Shown: positions 26,589-38,597, numbered from the stretch's first letter. The stretch: 64,000 nucleotides of DNA from Sarcophilus harrisii (GCF_902635505.1 NC_045429.1:464645359-464709358), one strand, 5' to 3'. Numbers and translations: made by a program. The notes: a model not told the origin generated them from the letters alone.

Positions 26589-26805
26589 CAGTCTAAGAAA
26601 CTTGGGTTCACTCCCATCTACAAGTGGAAGAAGACCTCTCTGAGCCTCAGTTTGCTCACCTAGAAAATGGGTAAAATCAGTCCCACCTACCTCGGGGCTG
26701 TTTGGGGCATTAGGGGCATAAATCAATTCAATTGATTATTCAATCAAATGACTCAACCCATGCAATGTGCTATGTAAGCCTTAAAGCACTAAATGCAGGG
26801 CATGG
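26589..26805 (+). mobile_element. MIR/Ther-1 SINE in the duplicated block (right copy)
   Basis: Partner of 2615-2830, with 'gagcctcagtttgctcacc' and 'aaaatgggtaaaatcagtcc'. It lies upstream of the start exon, inside the 5' UTR intron. Confidence 0.6.
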
Positions 26806-26904
26806 GTCTTTTTCGGATCCTCCTGTTTCCAGGGAAAATGAGGGCTAGGTAAGGATCAAAGGAGCACAGAAGGGAGGAAAGGGTGGGGGGTTTCTAGTGC
26901 TGAA

Positions 26905-27365
26905 AGAGAGGAGGAGAAGGGGGAGCAGACAGGGAAAGGAGAAGGAAGAAAGGGAGGAGAGGGAGAGAGAGAGAGAAAGAGGAGGGAGGGTTAAGGAGAA
27001 AAGGCAGAGGAGGGGAAAGAGGAAAAAAGGGGGGGGAGGAAGTGGTAACAGGAGGGAGGAGAAGAGAAGGGAGGGGGAAAGGTGGGTGGGCAGAGAAGAG
27101 GGAGGAAGAGAAAGGGGGGCGAGAGTTAAGGAGAAAAGGGGGAGGAGAGGAAGGGGGGAAAAGGGGGAGGAAGGGGAACAGGATGGGGGGAGAAGAGGAG
27201 GAGGTAGAGGAGACAGAGAAGAACAATGATAGAAGGGGATGGAGGAGGATTAGGAGGGAGAAGAGAGGAGGGGGAAGAAGGGGAGGAGGTAGGTGAGGAA
27301 AAGTAGTGAGGAAGAGAAGCAGTGAGAGAGGGAGGATGAGGAAGGGAAATGGTGAGGGGGAGGAG
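26905..27365. repeat. Purine-rich tract downstream of the intact promoter
   Basis: About 460 bp of A/G on the plus strand, pyrimidine in gene sense. It aligns with 2925-3375 but differs by many repeat-unit gains and losses beyond the first 130 bp. It would be transcribed within the first intron or the 5' UTR. Long frames here encode only S/P/F or K/E/R/G low complexity and are not genes. Confidence 0.85.
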
Positions 27366-27621
27366 GGCTGCAAGCAGAGCCTTTCGGCCGGGGACAGGTG
27401 GTGCCGCCGGAGCTCCCCTCTGACATCCGTGGTTCCCACTGGAGGAGGGATCGGGACAGTGGGAGGAAGCGGAAGTCACTCGGGAGAACCCACCAATCAG
27501 GCGGGAACCTCGCGGCATCTCCATAGCAATCGTTTTATAATTGACGGCCACCAAGCCTCCACGCGCCATGCCTTCTGGGAAATGTAGTGTTGAGGCTCGG
27601 GAGGGCAGTGCGCATGCTCAC

Positions 27622-27713
27622 TGTCTGTAGTGGCTTCTGTCCGGGGTACTTGCCGGTGCTGGTGGAGGAGAGGTTGGGCCAAGCTCGGTGTCTGTAGTGG
27701 CTTCTGTCCGGGG
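27622..27713. repeat. Two direct copies of a 25-bp unit, 67 bp apart
   Basis: The unit running from 'tgtctgtagtggcttctgtc' to 'cgggg' occurs at 27622-27646 and 27689-27713 without mismatch. The second copy merges into the poly(G) run. The left paralogous promoter lacks this duplication. Confidence 0.85.
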
Positions 27714-27736
27714 GGGGGGGGGGGGGGGGGGGGGGG
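27710..27736. repeat. Poly(G) run of 27 in the promoter
   Basis: 27 consecutive G on the plus strand. Such a run can form G-quadruplexes and is prone to polymerase slippage, so the exact length may be unreliable. It lies upstream of the likely start site of the ZNF gene. Confidence 0.9.
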
Positions 27737-28339
27737 ACAGTGGTCAGGGCTGGGTGTGGGGTCATAGGTCGTGGTTTCTGGCCCTGACTCTGCCCGGGGC
27801 CCTTGGGAGCAGCGCCCAGACCGAGCCTGGCAGCCACAGGGGCATCATCAGGGCTCCTAATACTAAAATGCCACCAAACGGCGCGATTCCGGGGTCCTGA
27901 CGTCATCAGCTTGCCCTCCAGCTGCTCATTTTATCTGTGAGGAGGATCATGGGCCGTGGCTGAGCCCGGAAGAGGCCCTGGTTGTGGGAGCCAGTGTCGT
28001 GGAAAGGCTTCCCAGGCGCGCGGGTGCGCGCTGGGGGGGGCAAGGACATCACCACAGCGTGTTGGGGGGGCCTGCCAAGCTCCGTGCCCCTCCCCCACGC
28101 CCGTTAGAGATCGCACAGATCATCTCCTTGGGAAGCGCTTGCACAGCAGGCCCAGTGCTTCCTTCTTGCCTGGGCCACGTCCTGGGCTGCTTTTCACAAC
28201 TCAGAAACACCCTCACTAGGAAAAAGGGCTCTGACCCCTCCGCCCCAACAGTTAATCACAGGAAATCGGGTCTCGAAAAATCTTATAACCCAGGTGAAAG
28301 ACCCCTGGCTCTGATTTAGGGTAACCCTTTGCTAGACTC

Positions 28340-28735
28340 TTGAAATCATGACTCTGCTACAAGACATCAAGAATCAGTCAAACAAAATAAAAGAATGAAA
28401 AAACGGAAGAAAATGGGAAATCTCTCATTGGAAAAACAAATGAAAATAGATCCAGTAAGGGGAATCTGAGAAATATTGAACTACCTGAAAACCATATAAA
28501 AACAAACAAAAACTGGACAGCATATTTCAAGAAATTATCAAGGAAAATTGCCCTAATATCCTAGGATCAGAAGGCAATATTGTCATTTAAAGAACACACC
28601 AATCACCTCCCAAAAGGGGCCCCAAAATGAAAACTCCACAGAATATTGTAGCAGAATTCCAGAAATAGCAGGTCAAGGAGAAAAGACTGAAGGTAGCCAT
28701 GAAGAAAAACAATTCAAATACCAACAAGTCACAGT
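28340..28735 (+). mobile_element. L1 LINE ORF1 fragment
   Basis: One frame resembles marsupial L1 ORF1 text around 'aaattatcaaggaaaattgccctaat' (KLSRKIAL..) and 'ggatcagaaggcaatattg' (GSEGNI), followed by the region before the ORF1 C-terminus. The frame is broken and there is no ORF2 next to it. Confidence 0.6.
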
Positions 28736-30485
28736 CAGGATTAGCCAGGATTTAGCAGCTTCTACATTTGGAGCAGAATAGGCCCCAGCAGGGCTTTTGT
28801 TGGTTCCTGGATGGGCAGATGACCATAGTTCTTCAATTGTCCACATGTAGGGAGCTTGGGATGTAGTATATAGCATGCAGTTGCTAAATCTGAGAGTCCA
28901 GCAGAACTTTGGTAGTTTTAAGGCCTTAATGAGTCCCCAACTAAGTACAGTAAGTTAGAAATACAGTAACACAATCAATTTCCGATGACATCAATTTTAT
29001 TTCCAAATTATCACATAAAAGTCATTGATCTTTTATAACTTTTGGTATTTAAAAACCACTTTAAAGTTATCAAACACAGAACAATTACGTTCAGTTAGAG
29101 AAATAATATAGTACTTGGTATATGCTAGTCACTGTGTTAAAGATCTCACAACAACCACCATCATTATTTCTCTCTAAATAAGGTAACTGGAGAAATATTA
29201 CACAGTTAATACTTTTCTACAACTAGAACACAAAAGGGCGGAGGTTAGCTGACTCCCCCACCTTGTACTGCCATGCTGAGTACTGCCAGGACCACCTCAA
29301 ATTTTCCAGGCAGCAGTTGGTCAGATCTGCCTTGCAGAAACTGACTGGGTCTTGGGGTTAATACTTAGGGCCAGGGTGACTGATGCTGGGGCCTTCCCAT
29401 TGGTGATAACTTGTGGTGGTAAGGTTCAGGGAATTTGGCCATGAGGCCTGACACCTCCCCACCTCCCCACCTCCCCACCCCTCACCCCTCACCCTCACCC
29501 TCAGCTGTAAGTGCTGGAGTTGGGAGGCTGCTGGGGCAGGGTCTATGGGACCCAACTACAATTGCTGCTTCCTCCTTTCTAGCAGGTAGGACAGAATTCA
29601 AGTTTCCCTAATATTCTCCAGCTTTCTCTTTATCTGTTCTAAGAGGTTTAACAGCAGGACATGGGCTGTAATGGTCTTGTTAGCAATCCCCACAACTAAG
29701 ATATACCCATGATTCCAGGAGGAGGGAGTAGGGCACGCTGAGTGAATTAAGGTTGTTGGAAGGATCCCTCAATTTCTGAGGTACTTTCCTTTTTTCAGCA
29801 TCCATCCATGCTCTTAGTTTAAAAGAACCACATATTTTTCTGCTAATGCTGAAGGGAACTAGAGGACAAAATAGTTAAGGAAAAGTTAACAAGATGTTAC
29901 TGTTTACAGGATTCCCCCCACCTCCATTTCTGGACTTGATGCTAAAGGAGGCTACTAATCTTGTCAATTACTTTAAAAAACCTTATTTTAAAATATCTTT
30001 TAAAAGATTTAATCCTTATTTTTCCTTAACACAAATTCTACAGAGTAGTAACTCAAAGCTTACTTAAGTTGTTTTAGAAGGGGGTGAGTTCCTGGAATTA
30101 CGCCCACAGTCTCAGGAGTTCTCTCTTGCAATCTTAAAATGATTGTTAAATTGGTTAATGATTAATCTCAAAATCTTCAGAATCTGCTAAGATGTTTTTT
30201 AGTGCTTCTACAACTTTGATTATCTAACATTTCTATAGTCCCAATTCTATTACTGTAGGGACCATAGGGGGAAAAAAAGAGTCCTACACATCTTTCCTCA
30301 TTTTTTATAAGCTAATCTGCAGAAAGTTTAAAGTGGGAGTTTAAAGTTAATTTTTCTAGTGTTCTCTTTAACTACAGTCCTTAGAAGTTTTTCCGGCTGG
30401 CTGCATTTAAATCTTTCAAGCTCATAGCATAAACATGACACAGACATTATGCAAACACACACATAGATACAATGACAAATACAAA
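28736..30485. other. No gene recognised
   Basis: A possible MIR fragment lies at 29,110-29,260 ('tgctagtcactgtgttaaa', 'gtaactggagaaatattacacag'). Nothing exon-like was found. A C-rich tandem array at 29,455-29,505 is listed separately. Confidence 0.4.
29455..29505. repeat. C-rich minisatellite (ctccccac / cctcacc)n
   Basis: Tandem 'cctccccac' units pass into 'cctcaccc' units. The minus strand carries repeated G runs (gggtgaggggtgagggg type) able to form a G-quadruplex. Confidence 0.8.
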
Positions 30486-30489
30486 CTCC

Positions 30490-31560
30490 ATTTGCTCCTA
30501 TGCTCTACAATATTTTTAATAGGAATGAGTGTTGTATTTTGTCAAAAGTTTTTTCTTCATTTAATGAGATGATTATATTTCTGTTAGTTATTGATATGGT
30601 CAATTGTGCTAATTATTTTCCTAATATTGAACCAGTCCTGGATTGCTGTTATTAAGTCCCACCTGTTTAGAGTATATTATTCTCTTGATAAATTGCTCTA
30701 TATTCTCTACTAATATTTTATTTAAAGTGTTTACATCAATATTCATCAGGGAAATTTTCTCTATTTTGGCTCTTCCTGGATTAGCTATCAACATCATTTC
30801 TGTGTCATAAAAGAATTTGGCAGGACTCCTTCTTTGGCTGTTTCCCCAAATACTTTAATATTGGAATTGTGTAATGTCCGGGCTAGTTTTCCAGAGGATC
30901 TGGGGACCAGATCAAGTCCTTGGTCTTAGTGGAGCAGGCAGGAGAGCCACCAGGATGGTCAAAGACAGAATGTCTATCTTCCAGTCCTTCTTAGCCCTTA
31001 TATACCTTATTGTAATTACATCATTACAGCATACTGATTATGTGTGAACTTTGAGAACCATTACATCACCATACTAAGTATATATGGGAACTAGAGAACC
31101 ATTATCTCATCAGTTCCACCTTGTTTCAAGTATATTTCTCCAGAGTTCCAGCTTTCTACAGAATTGTTCTTTTCACTGTTTGGTAAAATTCAGTATGAAT
31201 CCATCTGGACCTGGAGATTTTCTTAGGGAGTTCATTAATGTTTTTTTTCCTTTCTATTTTATTCTGTTAATCTGGGTAATTTATATTTTTGTAAATATCC
31301 ATTTCATGTCAGATTAATTGGCATACAATTGAGCAAAAGGGCTCTGAATTATTGCTTTTATTTCCTCCTTTGGTGATTTCACCCTTTTGATTTTTGATAC
31401 TGGTAATTTGGTTTATTCAGATTAACCAAAGATTACCTTTTTTTCATAAAACCAAACTCTTTGAAAAGTTTTATTAGTTCAATAATTTTCTTTCAATTTT
31501 ATTATTTTCTCCTTTGTCAACAAGTTTGGTTTCCGGTTTTTCTCCATGATTAGTTTCAAA
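30490..31560 (-). mobile_element. L1 LINE ORF2 fragment (reverse transcriptase region), split by an LTR
   Basis: The minus strand matches L1 reverse transcriptase. The CCAGGTCCAGATGGATTCA block (GPDGF motif) lies near 31,200 and the 'aaatttccctgatgaat' and 'atatggtca'-type blocks lie on the other side of the LTR. It has many breaks. Removing 30870-31160 and one GAATTG copy restores a continuous alignment. Confidence 0.7.
30870..31160 (-). mobile_element. Solo LTR with perfect 6-bp duplication GAATTG
   Basis: 291 bp, ends TGT...ACA, flanked by GAATTG at 30864-30869 and 31161-31166. TATA on the minus strand (GGTATATAAGGGC near 31,000) sets the orientation. It belongs to the same family as the nested LTR at 6103-6505. 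The perfect duplication suggests it is younger than the L1 it interrupts. A 6-bp duplication fits ERVK-like or similar integrases, but the family is not assigned. Confidence 0.8.
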
Positions 31561-31872
31561 GACTGGCCACTCTTTGGGAACAGTGGTTCCCTTACTTACC
31601 TAGTTCCTAGTCAATAGGGTGGAACTCTTAATAGTGTGAGCACTTCCAAAGCTTTTGGCATCTTCATGTGAAAACATCCCCTTCTTAAGAGCAATTTTGT
31701 CTTTCAAGATACATTCCAACTACTTTTCATCACCAAAAGACAAAAGGAAGTTTGTGCCAGCTATAAAAACTCAGAACTATTGTTCTCAACCAGTTGGGAG
31801 GTGGTCATGTGCTAAGCAACCAACTTGACAAATTGAATTATCAATCTGTTAAGAGACTTTCCTTTTGGGAAT

Positions 31873-32323
31873 TGTCATGTATGCCATGTCAGCTGGTAGG
31901 GTGGACCCAGGAGGTAGAGAAGGGCTTGCCTCTGAGGCAGGAGGTTGTGTCTTACAGGTGTTAGATCTTTTCTTAGGATGCAGCACTAACTCCAGGTGTC
32001 TCCCTTCTGCAGATCCACCTACAGAGTGCTGAGTGAGCTAGGTGGGGGTAATTCCAAAGGGTAATTCCATAAATATGAATGGCCAGCTTTGCCATGGGCA
32101 AAGAAAAGGATGCTGAGAGAAGAAGTGAGGCAGAGATGTAGAGAGATTAGGGATGCAGAGAGACACAGAGACATACCTACTCTTGCTTCCTGCAAACCCC
32201 TGCTGAGATTGCCAATAAAGAAAGGCTGTTTGGCACTTTAACATGGGCTAGTCTCCATGTCTATCTGGGGAAGATTGGTATGTATGGCCCTGGCAATCAG
32301 TAGCCTCGGAGTGGGAGGTTACA
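31873..32323 (+). mobile_element. Probable LTR (plus orientation)
   Basis: TG...ACA ends, 'gccaataaagaaaggctg' (AATAAA near 32,213) and about 100 bp of U5-like sequence after it. No flanking duplication was found. A second 'tttaataaagtcccctc' near 32,420 hints at more LTR-derived DNA up to about 32,530. Confidence 0.45.
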
Positions 32324-32989
32324 CCAACCAATTCCAAGTGTCCTGTCCATCTATGGACTCTGTGCTAATGGAACAGTCCCTTCCAGAGGAGATGATCTGT
32401 GGTTCTCAGAAGATATTCTAGGCTTTAATAAAGTCCCCTCTGGACTTAGCAGTAACTCAAAGCTGATTGTGCCTGGTGGGCTACCAAAGGAATGGGGTGG
32501 GGGTAGGGTGGCGCTAGTAGGACCTGCTCCATGCTAGGAACTTTACAAATATCTTTGTGAGGGAATTGAGATTAGGACCTAAGTAGTTATGGGAAATGAA
32601 TGAACTGCCTTCATCTTGTGACTCTGGATTGTAAATTCTGGAACTAGCTCATTCAATTATGGTCTAGTCCAATATCTAGTGAGAAAACTGACCCTAGTCC
32701 TGCACGGATGGGAAGCTGGACCATCCTTACCTGCTGCTTAGAGACCCTTGGCCAATGAGCTGGGTAATGCAGAACCAACTCAGGTTTGATCTAGGGTGGT
32801 TCCTCAGTCATACATCTCAAGCAGCCCATGTGAATCACCTGAAAACTGGCTCCACCCTGATCGGTTGTTTCCATGTAACTGATTATTCATAGACACTTGA
32901 GGGGGGGAAACATAAGTTTTTCTGATAATTGGGAAATTGCTATGATACTCTTCCCGCTCCAAATTTGAGAAGTCCCTAATCTTTCTTCC

Positions 32990-33152
32990 TAGTTTTTTTT
33001 TTTTTTTTTTTTTTTTTTGCTGAGGCAATTGGGGTTAGATGACTTGTCCAGGATCACACAGCTAGGAAGTGTTATGTGTCTGAGGTCAGATTTGAACTCA
33101 ATTCCTGACTTCAGTGCTGATATGCTACCCACTGTGCCACCTAGTTGTCCCC
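32990..33152 (-). mobile_element. Short marsupial SINE with poly(T)/poly(A) tail
   Basis: A T-run (tail on the minus strand), then 'gctgaggcaattggggtt', 'tccaggatcacacagctagg' and 'gtgccacctagttgtcccc'. This is the short CORE-SINE relative common in marsupials (WSINE1/MAR1 group). It is only moderately diverged. Confidence 0.8.
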
Positions 33153-33719
33153 TTACAATAGATTTTTAAAGACATCCATTTTCTCCTATTTAAGATTTTT
33201 AAAAGCTCCCCCATTTGTCTTTTTGAGTTTCCCTATTTTCTAGAAACACTGGGTCTAGAGTATGCAGGAGGCACTGAATGTGTCAAGGATGACACAACCC
33301 TTTTCCCCCAACCCCATAGCTGGCAATTTTCACCCTAAACTGAATTTCTTGGGTGGCAAGACAGTTTGAACAAGGCTGAGAAACTGCTTAGGTCCTGTAG
33401 CTGCAGACCCTCCCATCTTCATGGTCTAGCAGGTCTCAAGGGAAAAGCCTTTTGTGGGTGTCTTGTTCCTTCCCTTTAGGGTTTTTTATTCTTTTCCCAC
33501 CTTTCCTGTACCTTTTCAACCCTCCCATTCCATGCCTCTTTGTGGGGGAGATACTGGTATCTTCATCTTCCTTTGAGCTGATGTTATCAATATGCAAACT
33601 TCTATAAGGATTGTGAACTCTTTGGATCCAAGTTGTGATTGCCTGTTGACACCCTTGCATTCAGGGTCCAGTCCAAGCCAAGGGGCTCTGGTTCTGCAAT
33701 AAATCAATGTTTCCTCATT

Positions 33720-33930
33720 TTATCTCATCACATTTGATCCTTGTGACAATCCATGGACTGCACAATTTAGTGCACTTAAATTCTACTTTTTTTTAATAAT
33801 TCATAGGGTGAATATCTTTAATATATGACATATAATGCATGCTATTAGTATTCCTATTTTGAAGCTGAGGAAACTGAAGCAGTTAAAAGTGAAGGAACTT
33901 GCCCCAAATAACACAGCTGGTCCAAGCATG
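33720..33930 (-). mobile_element. MIR-like SINE fragment
   Basis: On the plus strand 'gaagctgaggaaactgaagc' and 'ggaacttgccccaaataacac' are MIR core text in reverse. A weaker 'catttgatccttgtgacaat' lies upstream. The middle part is disrupted. Confidence 0.5.
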
Positions 33931-35763
33931 AACACTTTTAGCCTAGCAGTAACCAATGAAGTGGGTCTATAGCCCCTCTCAGTGACTAAGGCACTCTTCC
34001 TGAGGGAAGAGTTCAAACACTTTAATGCCGTTTTGGGGAGGGCAGTATGATTGGTTACAGGGTAGACCACATTGTGGGGTGGGGATGACGTGACATTTTA
34101 AAGAAATCAGGCTTGGTGGCCACTCTTCTCTGACAATCAGGGAACATTAGTTCTATGTGAGAAACAAAAAATCTTGCATTTCCACAAAATTATGCAAGTG
34201 AGGGTAACATCCTGTTATTCTATCTTGAACTTGAAGTTAGAACAATCCAAGTGAAGGTTGTGTGGAAACTAGGATAAGTGCCAAAATGTATGCTTAATTT
34301 CTTTATGAATATCAACTTCTCCATATCTGGGTAGAGTTAAATAGCCATTTTCTGTACATGAATCGATGTATTGGGAGGGAGAAATGTGTTAAGATTTTTT
34401 AGGTGGATGGGAAAAATGTGTTAACTTCATTATCCCCAAATAATAGGGGCAATGAAGGAGAGACTTGGGCGTACTGCAAGCAGAATAAAAAGCTCAATCT
34501 TGCTTCTGTATGGTGCTCTGTATGAAGGAAGCATACCCACTTCCTGCAGGAACACATTTCGTTCACCTTGGAACCAGTTTTGGTTTTTGTACTAGAAACA
34601 GTGATTTCTCACATGTGGGACCCATCAACATCTTTCAAGGTTTAACAGACCTGAGCTAGCTGACTCTCTGGCTTCTAGAAAGATTTGTTAAGGAGCTAAG
34701 AATTTTGCAAGGATGATCCTTTGAGGATGTCAAGTTAACTTATAACCACCTCAGAGGAAAAGCTGACTCTGGAATGGGAAAATGTGGACTGAGTAATTAC
34801 ACAAAATGGGGCAACAATATAGAACATGGTCAGTTACAGAATAGAATAAAACCAATTTTAGAATGATATGGAATAATTTTAGTTTTCTCCTTTCTCCCAC
34901 TTTGATTCAATGAGCAATTCTTCCTCGGCTTCTGGAATCTCTTGAGGAGGAGAGAGAGGAGGTTGACTGACACATTGACAGGTTCCACTAGGGCAGTTTG
35001 AGCAAGTTGGCCTTACAGAGACAGTGTGGCAGGTAACATCCATGTCATCAGCCCGTCCTGTCTTGGGGGCTCAGAAGTCTACTAGAAATGGGCCTGTTTT
35101 CAAACCTGCCTCTGATTACAGATCTGCTTCTCTGCTTCGTGTCATATGTAGTAGAGATTATTGGATATTTCTGTAAAACAGCTCTCAACACAATTTAGGA
35201 CAATCATTTAAATTCTACTTTTCTAATAATTCATAGCGTGAATATCTTTATCTAAAACCTTTACCCAATATAGATACTGTCAACAAGAAGCTGAAGGATC
35301 TGACTTGTAAAATGAGCCCTTCTGGTAAGAGATTGACAATTTACCAAAGTAGATATGTAAGCAAAGCTAAAAAATGCTATTTATGCCGAGAATGCACAAA
35401 ATAATCATTTTTAAAGGGTTACTTTGGTTCCTCAGTTATTTGAATTTCTTTAACGATATCAATATAATTTGCTAACTTATAATGGCTATCAGATAAAGAT
35501 AAAAATAGCCTATGGCATGTAGAAACTGAAATTCTCTGAAGTTTTAACTGTGGGTCCCTAATTTAGGGTGATCTTAAAGCTCTGCTGTTGACAGCATTAG
35601 AATCATAAAGTTTGAGCTGGTTTTCACTATGTGAAATTCTGAACCAATTTTTAGGACTCATTAAAATATGTTTAATGTCTGTATATCTCATTGGAATAAT
35701 TTACATTTGATATTTATATATATATGTAAATTTATATGTGCATATATGTAGATATGTACATAT
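33931..35763. other. No gene recognised
   Basis: No splice-bounded coding stretch, SINE or LTR could be assigned. Composition is ordinary AT-rich. Confidence 0.5.
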
Positions 35764-35990
35764 AGGTGGTGCACAGGATGGAGTCAGGAAGACATTTTCT
35801 TGAATTCAAATCTGGTCTTAAACACTACCTGTGTGACCCTGGGCAAGTCACTTAACCCTTTTTATCTCATTTTCCTAATTTATAAAGTGAATTAGAAAAG
35901 GAAATGGCAAATTTCACCAGTATTTTTGGCAAAGAAAATCCCAAGAGGGTCTATGAAGAGTTAGAAGTGACTGAAAATGTCTAAACACCA
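35764..35990 (+). mobile_element. MAR1-type CORE-SINE
   Basis: Has 'gtgaccctgggcaagtcact', then 'aaggaaatggcaaatttcac' and 'ggcaaagaaaatcccaag', the RTE/BovB-like 3' end. It ends near a short CAC run. Confidence 0.8.
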
Positions 35991-36060
35991 CCTCCACCAC
36001 CACCACACACAGAGAATTATCTTGGGACTTTCTCATAACCCTCTCAGGAGGATGAGATGC

Positions 36061-36080
36061 CTAACCCTAACCCTAAATTC
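36061..36080. repeat. Short telomere-like motif (CCCTAA)
   Basis: ctaaccctaaccctaaattc. The identical 20-mer occurs at 55208-55227, and an 18/20 relative at 47354-47373. Confidence 0.7.
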
Positions 36081-36929
36081 GTGCTGCTTAGGATCTAATC
36101 CTGTCCATGCCCACATAAGTAATGACCCTCTTTGTTAGCAGATGACTTCTATAGGTACGTAGGTTCAATGACCATACAAAATGCATTAAACTAAGAAGTT
36201 CATTTTATTCAGATTGTAATGGGATGTAATATATTAATATACTAAGTAATTTTGAATTGTATATAGAGCACAATGTACATCAAATGAGTTGTCTGCAGTG
36301 AAAATTGTTCAGTTTTTAATGGAATAGGGATCACACACAGACCGTTTCTAGACAGTGGGGACATATTTAATGTAAATTATTTAATTTAATCACATTTCAG
36401 AATATGCTCTATACACAGTCTCTTAATTTCAAGAATCCAGTCTTCTACATGAATATATAATTATTAGCAGGTAGCTGAAAAGCTCAAGTAGTCATTTACT
36501 TAAATGATTAGAATATGGCAATATCTATAATTTTAGACTTACATCAGATCTTACATCCTTGAATACTATCATAGTAATATAGATGTGTTTTAGGACTGAT
36601 CTGTTATATCAGCATTTTGCTCATGCCTTTTACTGATCATCTGCCCTTTGCTATACAAAGACAGAGCAGAGGGTAGATACTTTAACAGCATCAGAACCGG
36701 TCTTGTACATTTAAGTCTATGAGCACAAAATGACTCAGTGCTTCTATAATAGGATAAAGCATCCTTGGTTCTGGCAGCCAGGTATATGATAGAATGTCAA
36801 AATCAGGCTCAGAATTAGCCAGATGGGGAAAATTGAGCCAAGAAGGTCCCACCTCAGACTTCCCAAGGTCACCCCAAGGACATAGGTCCACTGGTACCAT
36901 TTCACAGATATCACTCCCCTTGAGCTGCT

Positions 36930-37099
36930 GGCATTTTTATTTTTAATATATATTTCTTTTTTGGCTGAGACAATTGGGGTTAAGTGATTTGCCCAGGGTC
37001 AAACAGCTAGGAAGTGTAACCTGTCTGAGGTCATATTTGAACTCAGGTCCTCCTGACTTCAAGGCTGGTTCTCTATCCACTGCGCCACCTAGCTGCCCC
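36930..37099 (-). mobile_element. Short marsupial SINE
   Basis: T-rich start, then 'ggctgagacaattggggtt', 'gcccagggtcaaacagctag' and 'actgcgccacctagctgccc'. Same family as 32990-33152. It is well preserved. Confidence 0.85.
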
Positions 37100-37780
37100 T
37101 GCTGGGATTTTTAAAAGTTGATAAAACATTGGATTAATGGCACAAATAAACCTGCAAATATGGCTTAAAAAGAAAATTCTCAGTCCAAAAAGACTTAAGC
37201 TTAAGCAGCAAAGTCTCACTAATCCTAGTTTACAATTAGATAAGTTTATTATTATTCTCATGTTGTTACAATAGCAATTTATCAGACCTAATATTTATTT
37301 ATTAAAAATTTCTTCTTCCCCAAGGTAAGCTCATCCTGGTATTTAAAAAAATCATTATAAATTAAGAAAATAATTTTAATCTAGAGTACCATATAGATCA
37401 CGAATATCTAATGATTCGCTCAAAAAAAAAATCCTCAAAACACATTGGTAATAATCAGTCTCCAGACTAACAGATAGTCATCTCTTAAGGTATTGTACAT
37501 TACCCCATTTAAGCAAAATTATGTCCCTAAAACAGTTTAAGATTAAGTTGGTTCAAGAAGTAACTTCAATATATTCCATATTTCAGGTATAACTTTATAA
37601 TTTTTATAATCACAAATCATCACACAGAACACTGTATGTGAGAAATGATTATTAAATGAACAATTATCAAGATGATCCAGGGTTTTTGCTCAAAATGAAA
37701 TTGGATTAATTTCCTTCTTAATCTAGTTCAGGCCCCATCCAAATAGGGAAGTCCATTTGGACTGAGTGTTCCACTCAGGG

Positions 37781-37815
<35 letters not shown>

Positions 37816-38564
37816 GGAGGTAGATTCTCTGTCTGGACTACCCCAGTTGGTAGTGGTCTGGGAGCAAGAGTGATAAATCACATCTCCCAGCCCCTCATCA
37901 GAATAGGTTCACTTTTCATTATAATATTCATTCTCTCATTAATTGTTAACTAATCAGAGTTAATTACCACCCTCAGGAATACTCATTCTTTCAAGAGCAT
38001 AAAATTTTTGAGTGGGATCCATGAGGGGGTCTTTGGCATTTGAGAGTGCCATTGACCTCTCTTTTTATTTACAAGCATAATTAATAAAAATGATTAATTA
38101 TCCAGAAACTATCTTGAACTTTTTGTATGTCACATACACTTAAGACTCATTTTCTCAGTAAACCAATTCAAAAAGTTTTTCACAGGGTTGATAAGATTTT
38201 ATGATCCTGTTCAAGTTCTCTCTCCTTTTCTTTTTTTTTTTTTTCCCTCACAGAGGAAGTACTGGTCTTCCCTTTAAAATGTACCAAAGTAAATGCTTTA
38301 TAGATTTTAACATTATGACAGTAGCTCCTAATAAGCTAATAATTTAAAAGTATTTCAATCAAAAAGACTTAAATTCTCCAATGACACAATTTTGTCACTC
38401 CCTAAATAGTATCTCAAACAATTGTTTCTCAGAATTTACAATAGAAGAAAATTGAGAAATGAAACAATAACATTCAAAATATTATGAATTTAAAACAACA
38501 AAAAGAAACTCCACAAAATTTTATTGCTAAAAATTCTAACCATCATCTGAGCCTTCAGAGAGCA

Positions 38565-38565
<1 letters not shown>
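37100..38565. other. No gene recognised; (TG)n microsatellite inside
   Basis: AT-rich DNA without recognisable exons. A (TG)n run of about 30 bp lies at 37,783-37,813 and a T-run near 38,232. Confidence 0.5.

Positions 38566-38567
<2 letters not shown>

Positions 38568-38597
<30 letters not shown>
38568..38597. repeat. Poly(T) run next to the Tigger fragment
   Basis: An almost uninterrupted T-run directly before the broken end of the Tigger element. It may be the tail of a retroposed sequence or the site of later insertion. Confidence 0.8.

Larger units (their letters stand above)
27400..28130 (-). promoter_or_regulatory. CpG-rich promoter of the intact KRAB-ZNF gene
   Basis: The only clearly CpG-rich stretch of the window. 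In gene sense it holds the ZNF143/THAP11 SBS-type motif (27570-27588, minus ACTACATTTCCCAGAAGGC), a TATA-like AATTATAAAA (27533-27542), an X-box-like site (27516-27532), a CCAAT box (27493-27497), an NRF1-like tgcgcatgctc (near 27609) and a full CRE palindrome TGACGTCA (27898-27905). Transcription should run leftward from about 27.5 kb. The CpG-rich stretch extends about 500 bp upstream, which would allow a divergent transcript, but I see no gene there. Confidence 0.75.

Noticed and set aside
26894-27439. Long S/P/F- and K/E/R-rich frames in the purine tracts
   Set aside because: Low-complexity translation of a purine/pyrimidine tract; no codon structure, and the same effect appears at 3.0-3.5 kb and 14.0-14.35 kb.
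27956-28219. Proline/glycine-rich frame upstream of the promoter as a divergent gene
   Set aside because: High G+C alone makes such frames; no splice donor, start context or family match supports it.
36061-36080. Interstitial telomere as a chromosome-fusion scar
   Set aside because: Only two to three repeat units, repeated elsewhere in the window with the same ending; far too short to claim a fusion.
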